Part shown: positions 37,170 through 49,965 of the stretch, in pieces
How positions within the stretch are numbered: the stretch's first letter is position 1
How the letters are laid out: each line of letters starts with the position of its first letter
Assembly (NCBI GenBank): GCA_027924585.1
Contig: BSBM01000179.1
Coordinates: 14,800,501 to 14,864,500 of the forward strand
From: Larix kaempferi
Taxonomy: Eukaryota; Streptophyta; Pinopsida; Pinales; Pinaceae
Reading direction: 5' to 3'
Length of the DNA: 64,000 nucleotides
The notes under the pieces: model-generated
Databases searched by the model: none
What the model was told of the DNA's origin: nothing
The model's input: only the letters and a program-made list of their open reading frames with translations
Position numbers and translations under genes: made by a program

Positions 37170-39250
37170 CTCAAATTAACATATAAAATGAATTTAAATA
37201 GTATGAGTATTTATCATTATTACGTAACTCTAAAGAGTTTATTTATCATTATTACATAACTCTAGAGGTAATTAATATTATAACAAGTATTTATCATTAT
37301 TACATAACTCTAAAGAGTTTATTTATCATTATTACATAATTCTAAAGGTAATTAATATTATAACAAGGAAATGTGTCTCATTTAGAAATATAGACACAAA
37401 AAAGGCAAGGGAATACAAATTACATGTATTACCTAGTAATAAGTCTACAATTGAAGCATCTTCTTTATATAGAGGAGTTACAAGAAAATGTATCTTATTT
37501 AGAAATATAGAAACAATGGAAGCATCCTCTTTACACAAAGGAACCATAATAAAACCTTAAGATGAAGTTGATGATATAAAACAAGATGTTGTCTCAGATA
37601 CATGTGACAACCTAGACTTAGAGTTGGTGGACTTGTTTTGAAAAACATTAGACTTCACAAAAGCAAGCTTCTTGATATTTGGTAACATCACATGATGAAT
37701 TGAAAACATCAAAGTTATTACATACATTGGTGGACAAAGTGATGGGTCTTCTTGTGTACACAATATTTCCTAAATTGAAAGAATCAAATCAAAAATATTG
37801 CATAAATTGGTGTATGTAGTGGTACACAATATTTCCTAATTTGTATAACCTCCATGCTTGCATAATCACAAACATAATCATTTTGATAATTAATATATAC
37901 ATGATGAAGAGATCCATAAGATTGAATTTATTTTCATTTCATCATGAATGAGCACATAAGTTAACAGATAGGGATTTTATATCAAAATATATTTAGCAGT
38001 GAAACTCCTTAGTTTTATATATTTCAACGCAACGTTTTCTATGGAGTTATTTTTTTTTTGTAACTAGGGGAATCGGCAACTGGAGACTGGGCTGGTACTC
38101 GCGTGACACAGGGTCCGTGGATCCAATCCCGCTACCACTATACCCCCAGGTGCCCCACAACCGCCCACAAGCATGGGTCACGGGTAAGCCTGGGTGTGAT
38201 TTGAACTCGTGACCTCTGTTTACAACATGCGACTTCATATCAAGCAAATTGCCAATGAGCCACACCCGTGCAGGCCTACGGAGTTATCTTTAATTAACAT
38301 GTAAAGTAGATGTAAATATTATGAATCTTTATTATTATTAAATAATTCTAAAAAAAATTAATATTATAATAAAGAAATGTGTCTCATTAAGAAATATTGA
38401 AACAAAAAGAAAAGAGAATACAAATTATGTGTATTACCTAAGTAATGAGTATCCAATGGAAACATAATCTTTACAAAGGGGAGCCACAAAAAAATGTGTC
38501 TTATTTAGAAAAAAAAAAAAAAATGAAAGCATTATTTTACATAGAGAAATCACAAAAAAATATGTTTTATTTAGAAATAAAAAAACAATAAAGAATATAA
38601 AATACCTGTATTACCTCATTAACCAGTTTTCAATGGAAGCATCATACTTACATAGAGAAGCCACAATAAGTTTCTAATGGAAGATTTCTCTTTACATAGA
38701 GATAGAGGAACCACAATAAGAACTTAAGATGAAACTGATGATATAAAAGAAGATGGAAGAATTCTCTTTACATAGAGATAGAGGAACCACGATAAGAGCT
38801 TAAGATGAAGTTGATGATATAAAAGAAGATGTTGTTGTAAACGTGTGTGACAACCTAGACTTAAAGTTGGTGGACTTGTTGTTTTGGGAAACTCTAGACT
38901 TCACAGAGCTTGAGGTTTTATGTAACATCACAGTATCAAAGTTATTGCATACATGAGTGGAAGAAGTGATGGATTATAATTTGTACACAATATTTCCCAA
39001 ATTAAAAGCATCATTGAATCAAAGGTATTGCATACATTGGTGGATGAAGTGATGGGTGTACACGATATTTCTTTGTTTGTATAATCTCCATACTTGCATT
39101 ATCACAAAAAGATAGTGACTTTGATATTTTATATATACACGGTGGAGATCCACAGGATTGTACTTTCATCGGGAGTGAGCGCATAAGTCAATAGATGGGG
39201 ATTTTATATCAAATTATATCAACAATGAAACCCCTAAGTCTCATATATTT
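37170..39250 (+). repeat. Tandem duplication of about 0.9 kb, interrupted by a SINE
   Basis: Segments about 37170-38050 and 38288-39250 are diverged direct copies. Both contain GAAATGTGTCTCATT, a run on genes-free text ending near GATGAAGTTGATGATATAAAA, GACAACCTAGACTTA, GTGATGGGT and a terminal TTTATATCAAA block. A SINE sits at the junction. No coding capacity is recognised in either copy. Confidence 0.7.
38051..38276 (-). mobile_element. tRNA-derived SINE, copy 1
   Basis: On the minus strand the element begins GGCCTGCACGGGTGTGGCTC. It has a pol III box A TGGCTCATTGG (38262-38252) and a box B GAGTTCAAATC (38208-38198), and it ends in an A-tail (the T run at 38051-38059). Target duplications TATGGAGTTAT (38040-38050) and TACGGAGTTAT (38277-38287) differ by one base. 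Box spacing and tail are standard for a SINE. A second copy lies 1.5 kb away in the same orientation. Confidence 0.9.
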
Positions 39251-39299
39251 TAATACATAATATTTTTTATTACATTTTTTTTTGTTATTATGAGTAATT

Positions 39300-40510
39300 G
39301 TTAATTTCAATATAATAAATTTATAAATATTATTATTTAAATATTTAATTATTATGTTTGATAAATGAAAAATTATATTTATATTTAATAAAAATATGCA
39401 TTTAGTTAATGTTAAATAATTATATAAAATAAACAAAAAACATCTTAGACATGCTGAGATGGATTTCAAGAAATCTTTTTTGTGTCTAGGAATTAGAAAG
39501 GAATAAAAAAAAGTATATGTTTTTGTTTTTTTTGTAACTAGGGGAATCGGTAATGGAGACTGGGTTGGTATTCACGTGACACGGGGTCCAGGGATCCAAT
39601 CCCGCTACCACCCTAGGTGCCCCACACACACCGCAAGCATGGGACACCGTAAAGCCAGGTGGAACTCGTGACCTCCATTTACAAGTGTGACTTCATAACA
39701 ACTGAACCGCCAATAAACCTAAAGAAAAAAAGCACATGTTATCATCAAAACTCTACATATATTATTTACTATATTAAAATATGTTTTTTACATTTTAAGA
39801 TAAGGGATGTGTGTAATTTAATATTTAATAAGAAGTTAGACATATATTTTGATATTTATAAATATAATTATTTAGATATTTTTAATATATTTAATTATTG
39901 TGTTTAACCAATAAAAAATTATATTTATATTTGTTAATAAAAATTTGCATTTACTTAATGTTGAATAATTATAATAAGATAAACAAAAGGCATCCTAGAC
40001 ATGCTGAGATGGATTTCAAGAAATGTTTGTCGTGACTAGGAATTAGAAAGGAATAACAAAAAGCACAGGTTATCATCAAAACTCTACATATATTATTTAA
40101 TGTATTAAATATGCTTTTTACATTTTAGGATAAGGGATACGTGTAATTTAATGTTTAATAAGAAGTTAGACATATGAATGGTAAAAACCCAAAATATATT
40201 TTGATATTTATAAATATAATTATTTAGATATTTTTAATATATTTAATTATTATGTTTCAATAAAAAATTATATTTATATATTTGTTAATAAAAATTTACA
40301 TTTATTTAATATTGAATAATTATAATAAGATAAACAAAAGACATTTTAGACATAGAAAGGAATAACAAAAAGCACATGTTATCATCAAAACTCTACATAT
40401 ATTATTTAGAGTATTAAAAGATGCTTTTTATATTTTAGGATAAGGGATATGTGTAATTTAATGTTTAATAAAAAGTTAGTTTAACCAAAAATATATTTTG
40501 ATATTAAGTT
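39300..40510 (+). repeat. Three tandem units of about 0.31-0.33 kb, one carrying SINE copy 2
   Basis: AGCACA(T/G)GTTATCATCAAAAC occurs at 39731, 40062 and 40371. The units also share AATTATATTTATAT, TAAACAAAA and GATAAGGGATA. The first unit contains SINE copy 2; the others are uninterrupted. AT content is very high and there are no genes. Confidence 0.8.
39522..39724 (-). mobile_element. tRNA-derived SINE, copy 2 (5' region degraded)
   Basis: This is the same family as 38051-38276: both share TTTGTAACTAGGGGAATCGG at the tail end, GATCCAATCCCGCTACCAC in the middle and GTGACCTC near the box B position. The 5' part is diverged or shortened. Imperfect target duplications end GTATATGTT (about 39505-39521) and GCACATGTT (39725-39740). 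The paralogous site without the SINE is at 40050-40075. Confidence 0.85.
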
Positions 40511-40987
40511 TAATGTAAAATTATACATATATATATATAAAGATAAACTCTCTCAAGATAAGTGTTTTTTTTTCCAAAAAAGTTTAAGATATTATTTTTA
40601 TTGTCCGAATGTTTAATAAAGATAGAGTTAAAATATTGAATTTGTGCTAGTATTAAGTTCAATTCAAATAAAAAAATACATATACAAGTTGATATAGTTA
40701 TTCAACATCTAGAACAATAATATATTCATCATATAATTATCCTTCAAGCACTAAGAACATGATATCAACCATTTTCCTTGTTTCACAAATAACACATGCA
40801 GATTTGACATTGTTGTCATTTTTAAATCAAAATCTCATTTTTATTAAATCACGTGAAGATAAAAGTTGATCTAATAAAAAATTATCATTTTTATTTGAAA
40901 GTTGAATGGAAATTAAATTTCTTAGAAAATAATATATTTAAAATCATTTTTTCTTTAGAAAATAATTTAATTTTTTAAATTTATTTT

Positions 40988-41285
40988 TTAACATCATGTC
41001 AGCCCATTAAAAAAAAGTCCATACTAATTAACTATAATTTGACATAAGATCCTATTACTTATTAAAATCATAAAATTTCTTTTTTAATATCATGTCACCC
41101 ATTAAAAAAAATCCATACTAATTAACTAAATTTGACATAAGATCCTATTACTTATTAAAATCATAAAATTAGAATTTTTATGCTTTTTTAAACATCATGT
41201 CACCCCATTAAAAAAAGTTCATACTATGTAATTATAATTTGACATAAATATTCTATTACTTATTAAAATCATAAAATTATAATTT
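40988..41285 (+). repeat. Three tandem units of about 96-105 bp
   Basis: A unit with CATCATGTCA(C/G)CC, CCATACTA and CTATTACTTATTAAAATCAT starts at about 40991, 41087 and 41192. Confidence 0.8.
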
Positions 41286-42845
41286 TCAGATTTATAAAGT
41301 CACTTCATTTCCCTTAAAAAGCTTTAATTATAGTTACCAACATGAAAAAAAAAAAATGATCTTGTCTTCTTCACCATTCTCATTTGACATAAACAATATT
41401 CTCTTAACTAAGGCGAGTTCTGCTTAACCCTCCTCACATGGTTGCCAAGTTTTAAGATAGTCCTTTAACTTATATCAATATTAACATATATTTTAGAAAT
41501 TTCTACTAAATATCAACACATTTTAGAAATTTCTACTAAATCTATTTTGATTTAACTACTCAAAAATGGTAAAATTGAAGGAATATATTTAAAAAATGAA
41601 CCCGCTACCAACATATTTTTGCTTTGGCATAGTTAAAAGAAATCTAAAACCAAACACCAAAAATTGCGCCAAAACTGTAAGACCGAAAAAGATAAAAAGA
41701 TAAAAACTGTAAGGCAGAAAAAGAGAAAGAGATAAAAAAAAATGATCAAAGCATTTTAACATTTAGACAAAAATCTAAATGCAAATTACAAGACCCCACT
41801 TATCCCAAGCATAAATCCAAAAGCAAAATACAGTTCACTTGATATCTCCCACCATTGACGTCTACCTATCAAGACTGGAACTTGGGTGCAATTTGTAGCT
41901 CCCTTTACTGTTAATGGAATTATTAGAACGGGCATGCAATATTCACCATAAGCGCCACTAAGTTATAAAAGTTGATCACAAATAACCCTGTATCTAGACT
42001 CAAAATTCATCAAAGTATGTTTAAAGTGGTCGTTCTCTTCATTGCAGTCATACTAAATTAGTATAGTCACTTTTTTTTCAAGCTGGAAAAAAAGTAACTT
42101 GGTATTAAAAAAAATATGAATCAAAGTTATATCTGTTTGTTTCCATCAAACTTCTGTTTAGTTAATAAATGACATTAGAGTCTGAAAAATAACAACCTAA
42201 CAGTTGCTCATATAAAACATACATAATACCAAAAGACAAGTAGACCAAAATACAGTATAAATGAACTACAGCCATTATAGGTCGAGGCACATCTAAGAGG
42301 CAGGGAGTCCCAATGCCGACATCTAACATAAAATCAGAATCAATCCCCTTAAAACAGTTCCAAAGCAGAGTTATTTATTAACTTCTAGTTAATAATAATT
42401 TATAGATTACTTGTTCTCCATACTTTATCTATAACCCAGTTACCTGTTATTATTCACTTTTTTCTAATTAAATTGATTGTATATCACTCACAATCAATTA
42501 TCCATACATTAGTAACCAATTATTTTTTATACATATTTTATAATTATTTATTTTAAAATTAAAACTAATAGCATAAAATCAATCTAAATAAATATTCATC
42601 TCATTCTACTACCATCTATAAAAAGCATAATTATTAATCCAACCCAAATTCTAAAATACAAACCGCTATTAAAATATCGTTGATCTTTACTCTTTACCAT
42701 CACAATACAATCACAAATAAATCTGAACGCAATCTGGTGGACACCAAGCGCAGTTAAACGAAAACACAATATCCATGAATCGCCCCGCTGCTATAACCCG
42801 GCCCTGTAAATGAAACAACCCCTGTGAGAGAAACCGCCATGATTT
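41286..42845. other. Downstream flank of the MYB gene, no gene seen
   Basis: AT-rich sequence without recognisable coding or repeat content. The last part is the 3' flank of the minus-strand MYB gene. Confidence 0.45.
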
Positions 42846-43783
42846 TTAATTTGAATCCGTGGTTCTATCAATACTCGAAGGGCGCGAATCTCTGTTTTCC
42901 GCGGGGGGCGAATTAGACGGCAAGCTCATACACAAATCGAGATTCAGGTCGGAATGGCCTTCATCTTTAGAAGCGGCGGGATCGATTGCCGAGCTTTCCG
43001 AGCGGTCGCGTTGGAAGAAGTCTGCTGTCTCTGCTGTTTTCGGCCTCTGGAACGCCGGAATTTCGTGCACGGGACCTGGCGGAGAGCTGAGGGTGGTGTT
43101 GTTGTTGTGGGGCAGACATAGAGAAATATGGGTCTGCAAATTTCTCTTCATGTGGGTGTTCCAGTGATTCTTTATCTCGTTGTCTGTCCGCCCCGGCAAT
43201 CTCCCTGCAATAAGAGACCACCTGCGCAATTTCACAGACTAATTACTATCAACTTGGTCCATAACTAAAACTTCAACTACGGCACTTCAAGAAAATTGAA
43301 ACCTATCTGCCCATGAAAGATCTAGGTTTAACATAAATATGAGCCCTGATAAACAAGGGAGCCCTTGATTGAAGCAATAGAGGCAATAGATTTACATACC
43401 TGTTGCCGAGAAGAGAATGAAGTTTGATGATAAGCTCGTCTTCTTCTTCTGAGAAGTTTCCCCGCTTCAGATCAGGACGCAGGTAGTTTATCCATCGGAG
43501 CCTGCAACTCTTCCCGCATCTCAGCAGTCCTGCAGGAAAAAAAATGAAGCAAAGTTAATTCAATTAACAGAGGCGAGTTAAGAAACTGTTAATTCCATTG
43601 AAAACACAGAGGCATGCAGGCAAGAAAACTGTTAATTCCATTCAAGAAACCTGCTGCCTTGGGAAGGGAACGCCAGGCGCCTTCTCCGTGGGTTTGAATG
43701 TGGGCGATGAGGCGGGTATCTTCTTGTTGGGTCCAGGCCCCTTTGTTTGTATGGGCCTTCTCACAGCATGGAGATCTTCCCAT
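42846..43783 (-). CDS. R2R3-MYB transcription factor with EAR-type repressor motif
   Basis: There are three exons, 43783-43651 (133 nt), 43529-43400 (130 nt) and 43221-42846, with GT-AG introns of 121 and 178 bp. The 133/130-nt pattern is the classic plant R2R3-MYB structure, and the joined frame gives 212 residues. The N-terminus [18 protein letters not shown] opens R2 and [20 protein letters not shown] opens R3. The bHLH-interaction pattern [DE]Lx2[RK]x3Lx6Lx3R is complete. The short C-terminus carries [10 protein letters not shown], an LxLxL EAR motif typical of subgroup-4 repressors such as AtMYB4, which act on phenylpropanoid genes; the subgroup GIDP motif is not visible. The start is the second Met-like codon in frame, giving MGRSPCC. 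It should be a nuclear DNA-binding repressor. No lesions are seen. It is the only clear host gene here. Confidence 0.93.
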
Positions 43784-43845
43784 TTTCACACGCAGAGAGA
43801 AAGGGCGAGAGCCTGGAAAATCGTGATAGCGCGAAGAGAGTCACA

Positions 43846-43853
43846 TAATATAT
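43846..43853 (-). promoter_or_regulatory. TATA box of the MYB gene
   Basis: On the minus strand TATATATT lies about 63-70 bp upstream of the ATG, followed by a C/T-rich leader (CTCTCGCCCTTTCTCTCTG). Spacing fits a plant core promoter with a short 5' UTR. Confidence 0.6.
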
Positions 43854-44223
43854 AGCCGTCACCAATGGCCATCCGATTTTGGTATCTTTTGGCTTGTTTA
43901 TTTGGTAGGATTAAATAAAGAAAATTAATAGTGGATTAGGAGTGACGGACTGACAGGTGGCTTTACAGCCATATTTTAGTTAAGTAGATGATGTGGTTGT
44001 TATTATAATTTAAGATAAGACTTTGAGCGTGTACCTCTTGTCTTGTAGCCATGATTCCCGTACGCACGATGAGGAAGAAGACTCCAATCCCTATAATTTT
44101 TTGTTGTTTGTTTTTCCAATTACTTATCGATTCAAACATTTTTTTTATAAAAGTAAATTATGAACGTTTATAAATGGCTTAAAATTAATATTTATATATA
44201 TTTTTCACCAACCCATGACATAA

Positions 44224-45962
44224 ATGGTTTAAAATTTTAGAAAATGTTATCTTTTCACCCACTCATAACTATTGCGACTTTAAAGTTATTGATTATTGTT
44301 GTTTATATTCATTGTATCTTATTTTTAATATTATGTTAAATCAATATGGATGTGATTCAGATTTAGAAGTCCGAGTGCATTATTTGTTTTGGGCATTTAA
44401 AAATTAAAATAATTTTGATTTAGTTGCTTCTCATTTATTTATGTGACAATGTTTTTTTCAAATAATAAATCTATAACATAATTTATAATACTTTTTTATA
44501 ATAATAAATCTATCACTAGTTTATATAAATATTGACATTTTATGTTAAAGTTAAATACTATTTATTCATCACCAATTTATATATGTATAATATGTTTAAT
44601 TACTTTCTTTTTTTATGACTTTTTTCTCACTGATTCTTATTTAATCTATATTGAATAAGAACACGTGTTTGAAAAAACTTAAGTGGGCCTAAATATTAAG
44701 AAGATGTGTTTTTTATTAGGAGATTACAAGTTCAAATCCAAAGAGAGAATCATGAGGATAAGACTTGTATGTTTAATTATTTGCTTGTTTTATGGTTTTC
44801 GTCTCATGAACTCTTGTTTAATCTATAGCAAATAAGAATATGTGTTTGAAGAAACTTAAGGAACATGTGTTTCCTCTTAGGGAAGGAAAATCACTAGGCT
44901 AAGACTTGTGTGTGTGTGTGTTTATATATATATATATATCATTGTCAATCCTGGTTTTTTAACAGAAACGGATATGAGATTTTATATTTAAAAAGATTGA
45001 GGAAAATCCTCAAACAACCCAAAAAGATACGTTGCAGTTCATGACAAAATATCGTTATCTTGAAAGTGCATGGTTTTCGAAAAATCCTCAACCTTATATG
45101 TCGTTGTAAGATACTAAAAGTCCCAAATTCACCTACTAGAATTGTAACTCCTAATAAATTGACCTGGTAATAAAATATAGCGATAATACATTTAAAGAGG
45201 AGAAATGATCAAACACAAGGGTTTCCTTAGACCATCAGATTGTCTTCAGTTGCTTCCAACATCGGTAAGCATGAATCCTTGAACCTGACCAATGCGGTTT
45301 GTTGAACAATTTCAATATTTAGTTGCGCTAAATTCAAAGACTCATCTGCACAAAATTGAAGTCCACCTTACTCCTAATCAAGAGAGTGATGAATTTCATT
45401 GTCCAAAGCCAATTTTTCCCACTAAAATGCCTAGATATCAACCTTAGCCTCCATGTAGGTGTTATTTTTGTGTACTAGCTCTAGATGACAGCTCAAACAT
45501 TCTAGCGCATGCTCCACACTATCCATCAACGCTTTCAACCTGCGAAGAATTTTCCTTAAGCCCGTAATTTCTTGCCTAGCATGTATTACCTCACACCCAC
45601 AATCCATTGCTTTCTCCACTCCCCCCTCAGTGCACTTAGAGGAGGATACTTGTTCCAAATGTCTCCTACACAGCCTTTGAACCCACAACCCATCATATCA
45701 AATGGTTTAAAATTTTAAAAAATGTTATATTTTCACCCACTCATAACTATTGACTTTAAAGTTGTTTGTTATTGTTGCTAGTATCTTATTTTTAATATTA
45801 AGTTAAATCAATATGGATGTGATTGAGTTTTAGAAGTCAGTGTGTATTATTTGTTTCAGGCATTTAAAAATTAAAATCATCTTGATTTAGTTGGCTCTCA
45901 TGTATTTATGCGACAATGTTTTTTTTTACAATAATAAATATATCGCATAGTTTATAATGCTT
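44224..45962 (+). repeat. Pair of direct repeats of about 265 bp
   Basis: Segments 44224-44490 and about 45698-45962 share AATGGTTTAAAATTTTA, TTTTCACCCACTCATAACTA, AAATCAATATGGATGTGATT and GGCATTTAAAAATTAAAAT. The 1.2 kb between them has no recognised coding content, although a TG/TA microsatellite occurs at about 44907-44939. LTRs of a small element are possible, but no primer-binding site was found. Confidence 0.6.
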
Positions 45963-46576
45963 TGTTTTTACAATCCCCGGATGCGGGTGATGACGTGCAG
46001 AGGAGGGACGTCACGGCGAGAACAAGTGACAAGCTCAACTCAACGTGTGGAGCATGCCAATGTTAATGGAGGCAAGTGTTAGAATTTATAAATATTGTGG
46101 TGGTATGATAAGGGTGATCTTCGTATGAGGCGGGCCCATGTGAGGAGTTAGATTGTGGGAGGTTAAGGTGATGGACGGTACGATCCACATCTGGGAAGGG
46201 ACAATGTCCATTATAGAATTTGGTGGTGGAACTGCTAATAAACCGGGAGACATGAGGCTGGGCATTGTCGTTTTTGGGGATTTCTCCTGCGGTGGTTTGC
46301 ACGTTGCCTCTGGTCCTCGCTTCTTTTTGTGCGTCCATTGCAATGTGGTGCTTCTGGGCATCATGAAGGGTGGTAGAGAGGGTTATCGTAGCAAGGATAG
46401 TGGCGAGGACATGTCGGTTATGGAGGATGGAGGGAGGTGGACGAGGTGGGATCATCAGTGGAGGAGATAGTGTTGGAGCCATGGATTCAGGACCATGGAT
46501 GGGTGTGTGCAAGAAGATGAGGGTCACTTTAGATGCAATGCTACTTTTTTCAAATCTCGTTCCTGATACCTAAAAC
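45963..46576. other. GC-richer stretch with long frames on both strands, unassigned
   Basis: This block is less AT-rich than its surroundings and has frames of 154 codons on minus (46527-46063) and 105 on plus (46153-46470). Neither shows a family motif I recognise; the minus frame is rich in Pro, Thr, Ser and His. It may be a decayed retroelement fragment. Confidence 0.3.
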
Positions 46577-46658
46577 ATAACGCGTTTCTGATATTTACCA
46601 CCTGCCATGGTAAGACCCGAGCCTAACATGTCATTGGACATGTAGGCTAGGTAACCAT

Positions 46659-46727
46659 AACGCGTACGCGTTATGTAGTTACAAAACGCGTACGCGTTAT
46701 GTAGTTAAAAATCGCGTACGCGATATG
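46659..46727 (+). repeat. Three 26-bp units of AACGCGTACGCGTT, left array
   Basis: Units start at 46659, 46685 and 46711, exactly 26 bp apart. The first two read AACGCGTACGCGTTATGTAG and the third ATCGCGTACGCGATATGTA. The core is palindromic and CpG-dense. Just upstream, GCCTAACATGTC and GACATGTAGGC form a hairpin with one bulge. The array matches 62652-62720 in period, order and direction. Confidence 0.85.
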
Positions 46728-46734
46728 TAAAACT

Positions 46735-47720
46735 AAAAATGAATTTAAAAACACAGTCCCGACGATTGCCGACCACCCGCGACACTCACGCATCAGAAAC
46801 GTGAATAGAGGCGAAATTGACCCTGGACGAGGACGGTTTGTGGCCCACTCAACTATCCATGTTGCTCGATTTAGCTGGAGGGGAGACAAATTCACCGGTG
46901 CATTCTCATCTAGTCAGGTAATTCATTCACCCATACCATTTTTTTGTGATTTTTTAATCCAAATTACTATTTTTTTATTGTTTAACCTAGTTTTGTAATA
47001 TTGATAAAATTGGGAATAACCCAATTTCTAATTAAATTCACACCTCAAAATGAAACCCTTTTCAAAAACTCAAAACTTCATAATCAAACCAAAAATTGAA
47101 AAAAATAAAACTCCCCCCTTTCTACAATGTATTCATCTAAGTCACCCGACACGAGGACACGGGACATGAGTGTCCCCACCAGGCTTCAAATTTGAAGCCT
47201 TCAAGCCACTTCAAATTTTACCCACAGGTCATAGAAGGCCACTTCAAATTTTACCATGCAAAAAAAAATTAATTTCATGGTAATCCCTTCAATAATTAAA
47301 TTAACCACTACTGTTTAAAATTGCAACAGAAGGGTAGCTTCAAATTTCACCCATCAACAATTTTTAGTGGGAAATTGGGAATGCGGTTACTAGCTAGGTG
47401 ACTTGGGAGTGGGACTCGGTTACTCTCCAATATCCACGTGTTCGATCATCCATGGATCATGGACCATTGGGACTCTAATAATATCATTGAGCAACTTACG
47501 TGGACGGGCTTACACTGAGTAGCCCATGGCTTGAACGCTTCGAAGTTCTCGTGTTTGTAGCGAGCGCTTACGTGTTTAACACATTTAATGGCATCAACAA
47601 AATTATTAAACCTGGAAGGTGGCTCATACGTGTTGTTACTAGCGGGCTTACCAAGTTACAAGTTATCACATACCAATTCGTGAATGCTGACTCCGTGAGT
47701 TAATTGAGTATTCAATGTAT
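46735..47720 (+). other. Unassigned open frames inside the left part of element B
   Basis: Frame 46801-46917 (no ATG) ends at a good 5' splice site, CAG|GTAATT. Frame 47500-47703 encodes a hydrophobic-rich segment containing LERFEVLVFVASAYVFNTF. Either could be an exon of a gene reading inward from the left array, or an upstream exon of the companion gene. No family is recognised and the frames may be chance. Confidence 0.25.
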
Positions 47721-47837
47721 AATATATTATGTTAATGTGCCCCCGCGAATTTGGCATTTCAGACAAAATCCACAATCCATAAACTTCTTGTAATGTTGCA
47801 GGTTGTTGCTCCTGCCCGTGGCCCCTACCTATAGACC

Positions 47838-47976
47838 TGTGTTTTCTTTGTTGTATCAAGTTAATCCTACCATCTACAGCTCCCAGCCTCACACCCTGTG
47901 TTTTCTTTGTTGTATCAAGTCAATCCTGCAGCTCCCGAGTTCCACCTTTTGTTTTCTTTGTTGTATCAAGTCAATG
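47838..47976 (+). repeat. Threefold repeat of about 52-60 bp
   Basis: The unit TTTTCTTTGTTGTATCAAGT recurs three times (about 47841, 47901 and 47952), each followed by (C/T)AATCCT or CAATGCT. Confidence 0.75.
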
Positions 47977-47999
47977 CTGGAATTCCATGCTTCCATGGC

Positions 48000-49957
48000 T
48001 CCGACCATCAATATATAATATTGCATGAATAGAAACAAGCTTTTTCTTATACCCCTATTCCACTGTGGTTGAGCTACTTCCAAGTTCCACCTACCCTATC
48101 TCCTCCAGTCCTCCAGGATAGTTTGCGGAGCGAAGCTGGCAATGCCAGCCTGCCATAAACATATTTAAAGAAATTCGTTTTCTTTGAGGAGCTCAACTTC
48201 AAGGCTGACTAGATTTTTGACATCCTATGAATTTACAGGTCTGATATATCCACTGAAAAATAAAGCCTCTCAACTTTACTACGTTAGTAAACATTGAAAT
48301 TTTGATGTACTATTACATTTTCAAATGAAAAGAATAACTTATTATTAATAAAAAAATCAAATCATATTAATATATTAATGAATTTGAATTTAGCTTCCCA
48401 ATATTAAAATAAATTATACATTTTAAATGATCCACAACCAAATATTATCCTGAGAAGGAAATGGAAAAAAAGGAATTTCCTCAACACAACATGCTATTTC
48501 CTTATGATGATGCTTTTACGTTTATGATTACCAACCTTGGAATCAGGTTTGGTTATCCGAAGGTGTAATATCTTCTAAGCTAAGTGAATAGGTAGGGATG
48601 TTGGTATTGATATAATTATGACAAAGTTTTATAAAGGATTAGGAACAATTCCGTTGGCTTGTAGATGACATATTTATGGATAAAAAGCTTGTTGTTATGA
48701 GATAATGACATCATGCCTCAAAAACATGTCCCATACAATCTAATGTTAATGGGCGCTCTACATAGAAATTGGAATGTCAACATTTGTGAGTACAATAAAT
48801 ATGTGGATGATTTTGGCCTACTACAACTTTAATATATTGAGTGGATTGATAACCTTCACAATTATATAAGATATTGTAGGTATGACTAGGAGGAGAGTTA
48901 ACAATGCAACAAAATCAAGTAATCGAATTTTGTGCATAAAATGAACATAAGACTCCCACCAAATTTCACTGAATCTACGTCTTAACAAAAGAACTCATCG
49001 TTTCACGAGATTCCACCCCATCAATCCTTTTAACAGTAATGGCCATAACAGTTGCTACAACCCTAGCGCGAGAAAAATCAATCGAGCTACGCATGACAAT
49101 ACTTGAAACCAGACTTTTTGAACTCCCTATTACGTCATAGGAATCAATACTACTTTCTCCACAACATGTGGCACCCTCAATATCTTCCATCACCGCAATT
49201 TACATTTGATAAAAAACTTGTTCCCAAATAGTAATTACCCCATTCTTTGCTCTAAAAAGGCCTCGGTTAACCTAGAATCCAATCCATGCAACATGAACAC
49301 ATCCATATATACACATAGAATAAATATTAATAAATTTCTCATAGCCCTTCAATAGTGTTCAATATCTCATAGCCCTTCATAGTGAAATGGGACCCCACCC
49401 TTCAAATTTGATCCCTGGTCCCCACTAGACACGGTGACCCCCGGAATTATGACACGTAGGACACGGTGACCCCCGGAATTAATATATTTTTAAAATATAT
49501 TAAAATTTAAAAATATAGACATATAGATCATCCAATAAAATTTAACATTTACAATTACAAATATTCAATAGAAATTACATTTACAATTACAAATATGAAA
49601 TATTCAATAGAAATTAGATCATTCACAAATCACAACACATTTGTCATTCACAATCACAAAACACAATGAGACATTGAGACACATAGATGCAAACTCATCA
49701 CTGCCCTGATCCTCCTCCTCCATGCCTGAATCAACAAACTCATCACTGCCTTGATCCTCCTCCTCCTCCTCTCTGCCAATCTGACTAACTTACTTTTTAA
49801 TTGTCAAATGTTTAATTTTAAGTTTTAAATGTATGTAAGTGAATGCCATTAAATTGCTTATGTGAGTTTGATTTAATACATGTTCAATTTTGAAGAGACG
49901 TCATTATATACCATGTATATGTTTCTAATGATTTTCGTATTAATGTCTTTATTGCAG
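48000..49957. other. Region upstream of companion gene B, no gene confirmed
   Basis: Mostly AT-rich. A 21-bp motif GACACGGTGACCCCCGGAAT occurs twice at about 49428 and 49458. A second short duplication, AACTCATCACTGCC(C/T)TGATC, lies at about 49692 and 49737. The acceptor TTTATTGCAG at 49948-49957 implies that at least one untranslated or short coding exon lies upstream. Confidence 0.4.
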
Positions 49958-49965
49958 TTGCGGCT

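Noticed and set aside
46063-46527. 154-codon minus-strand frame as a host gene
   Set aside because: An overlapping long frame exists on the other strand, there is no recognisable domain, and the composition is Pro/Thr/Ser/His-biased. It is kept only as an unassigned region.
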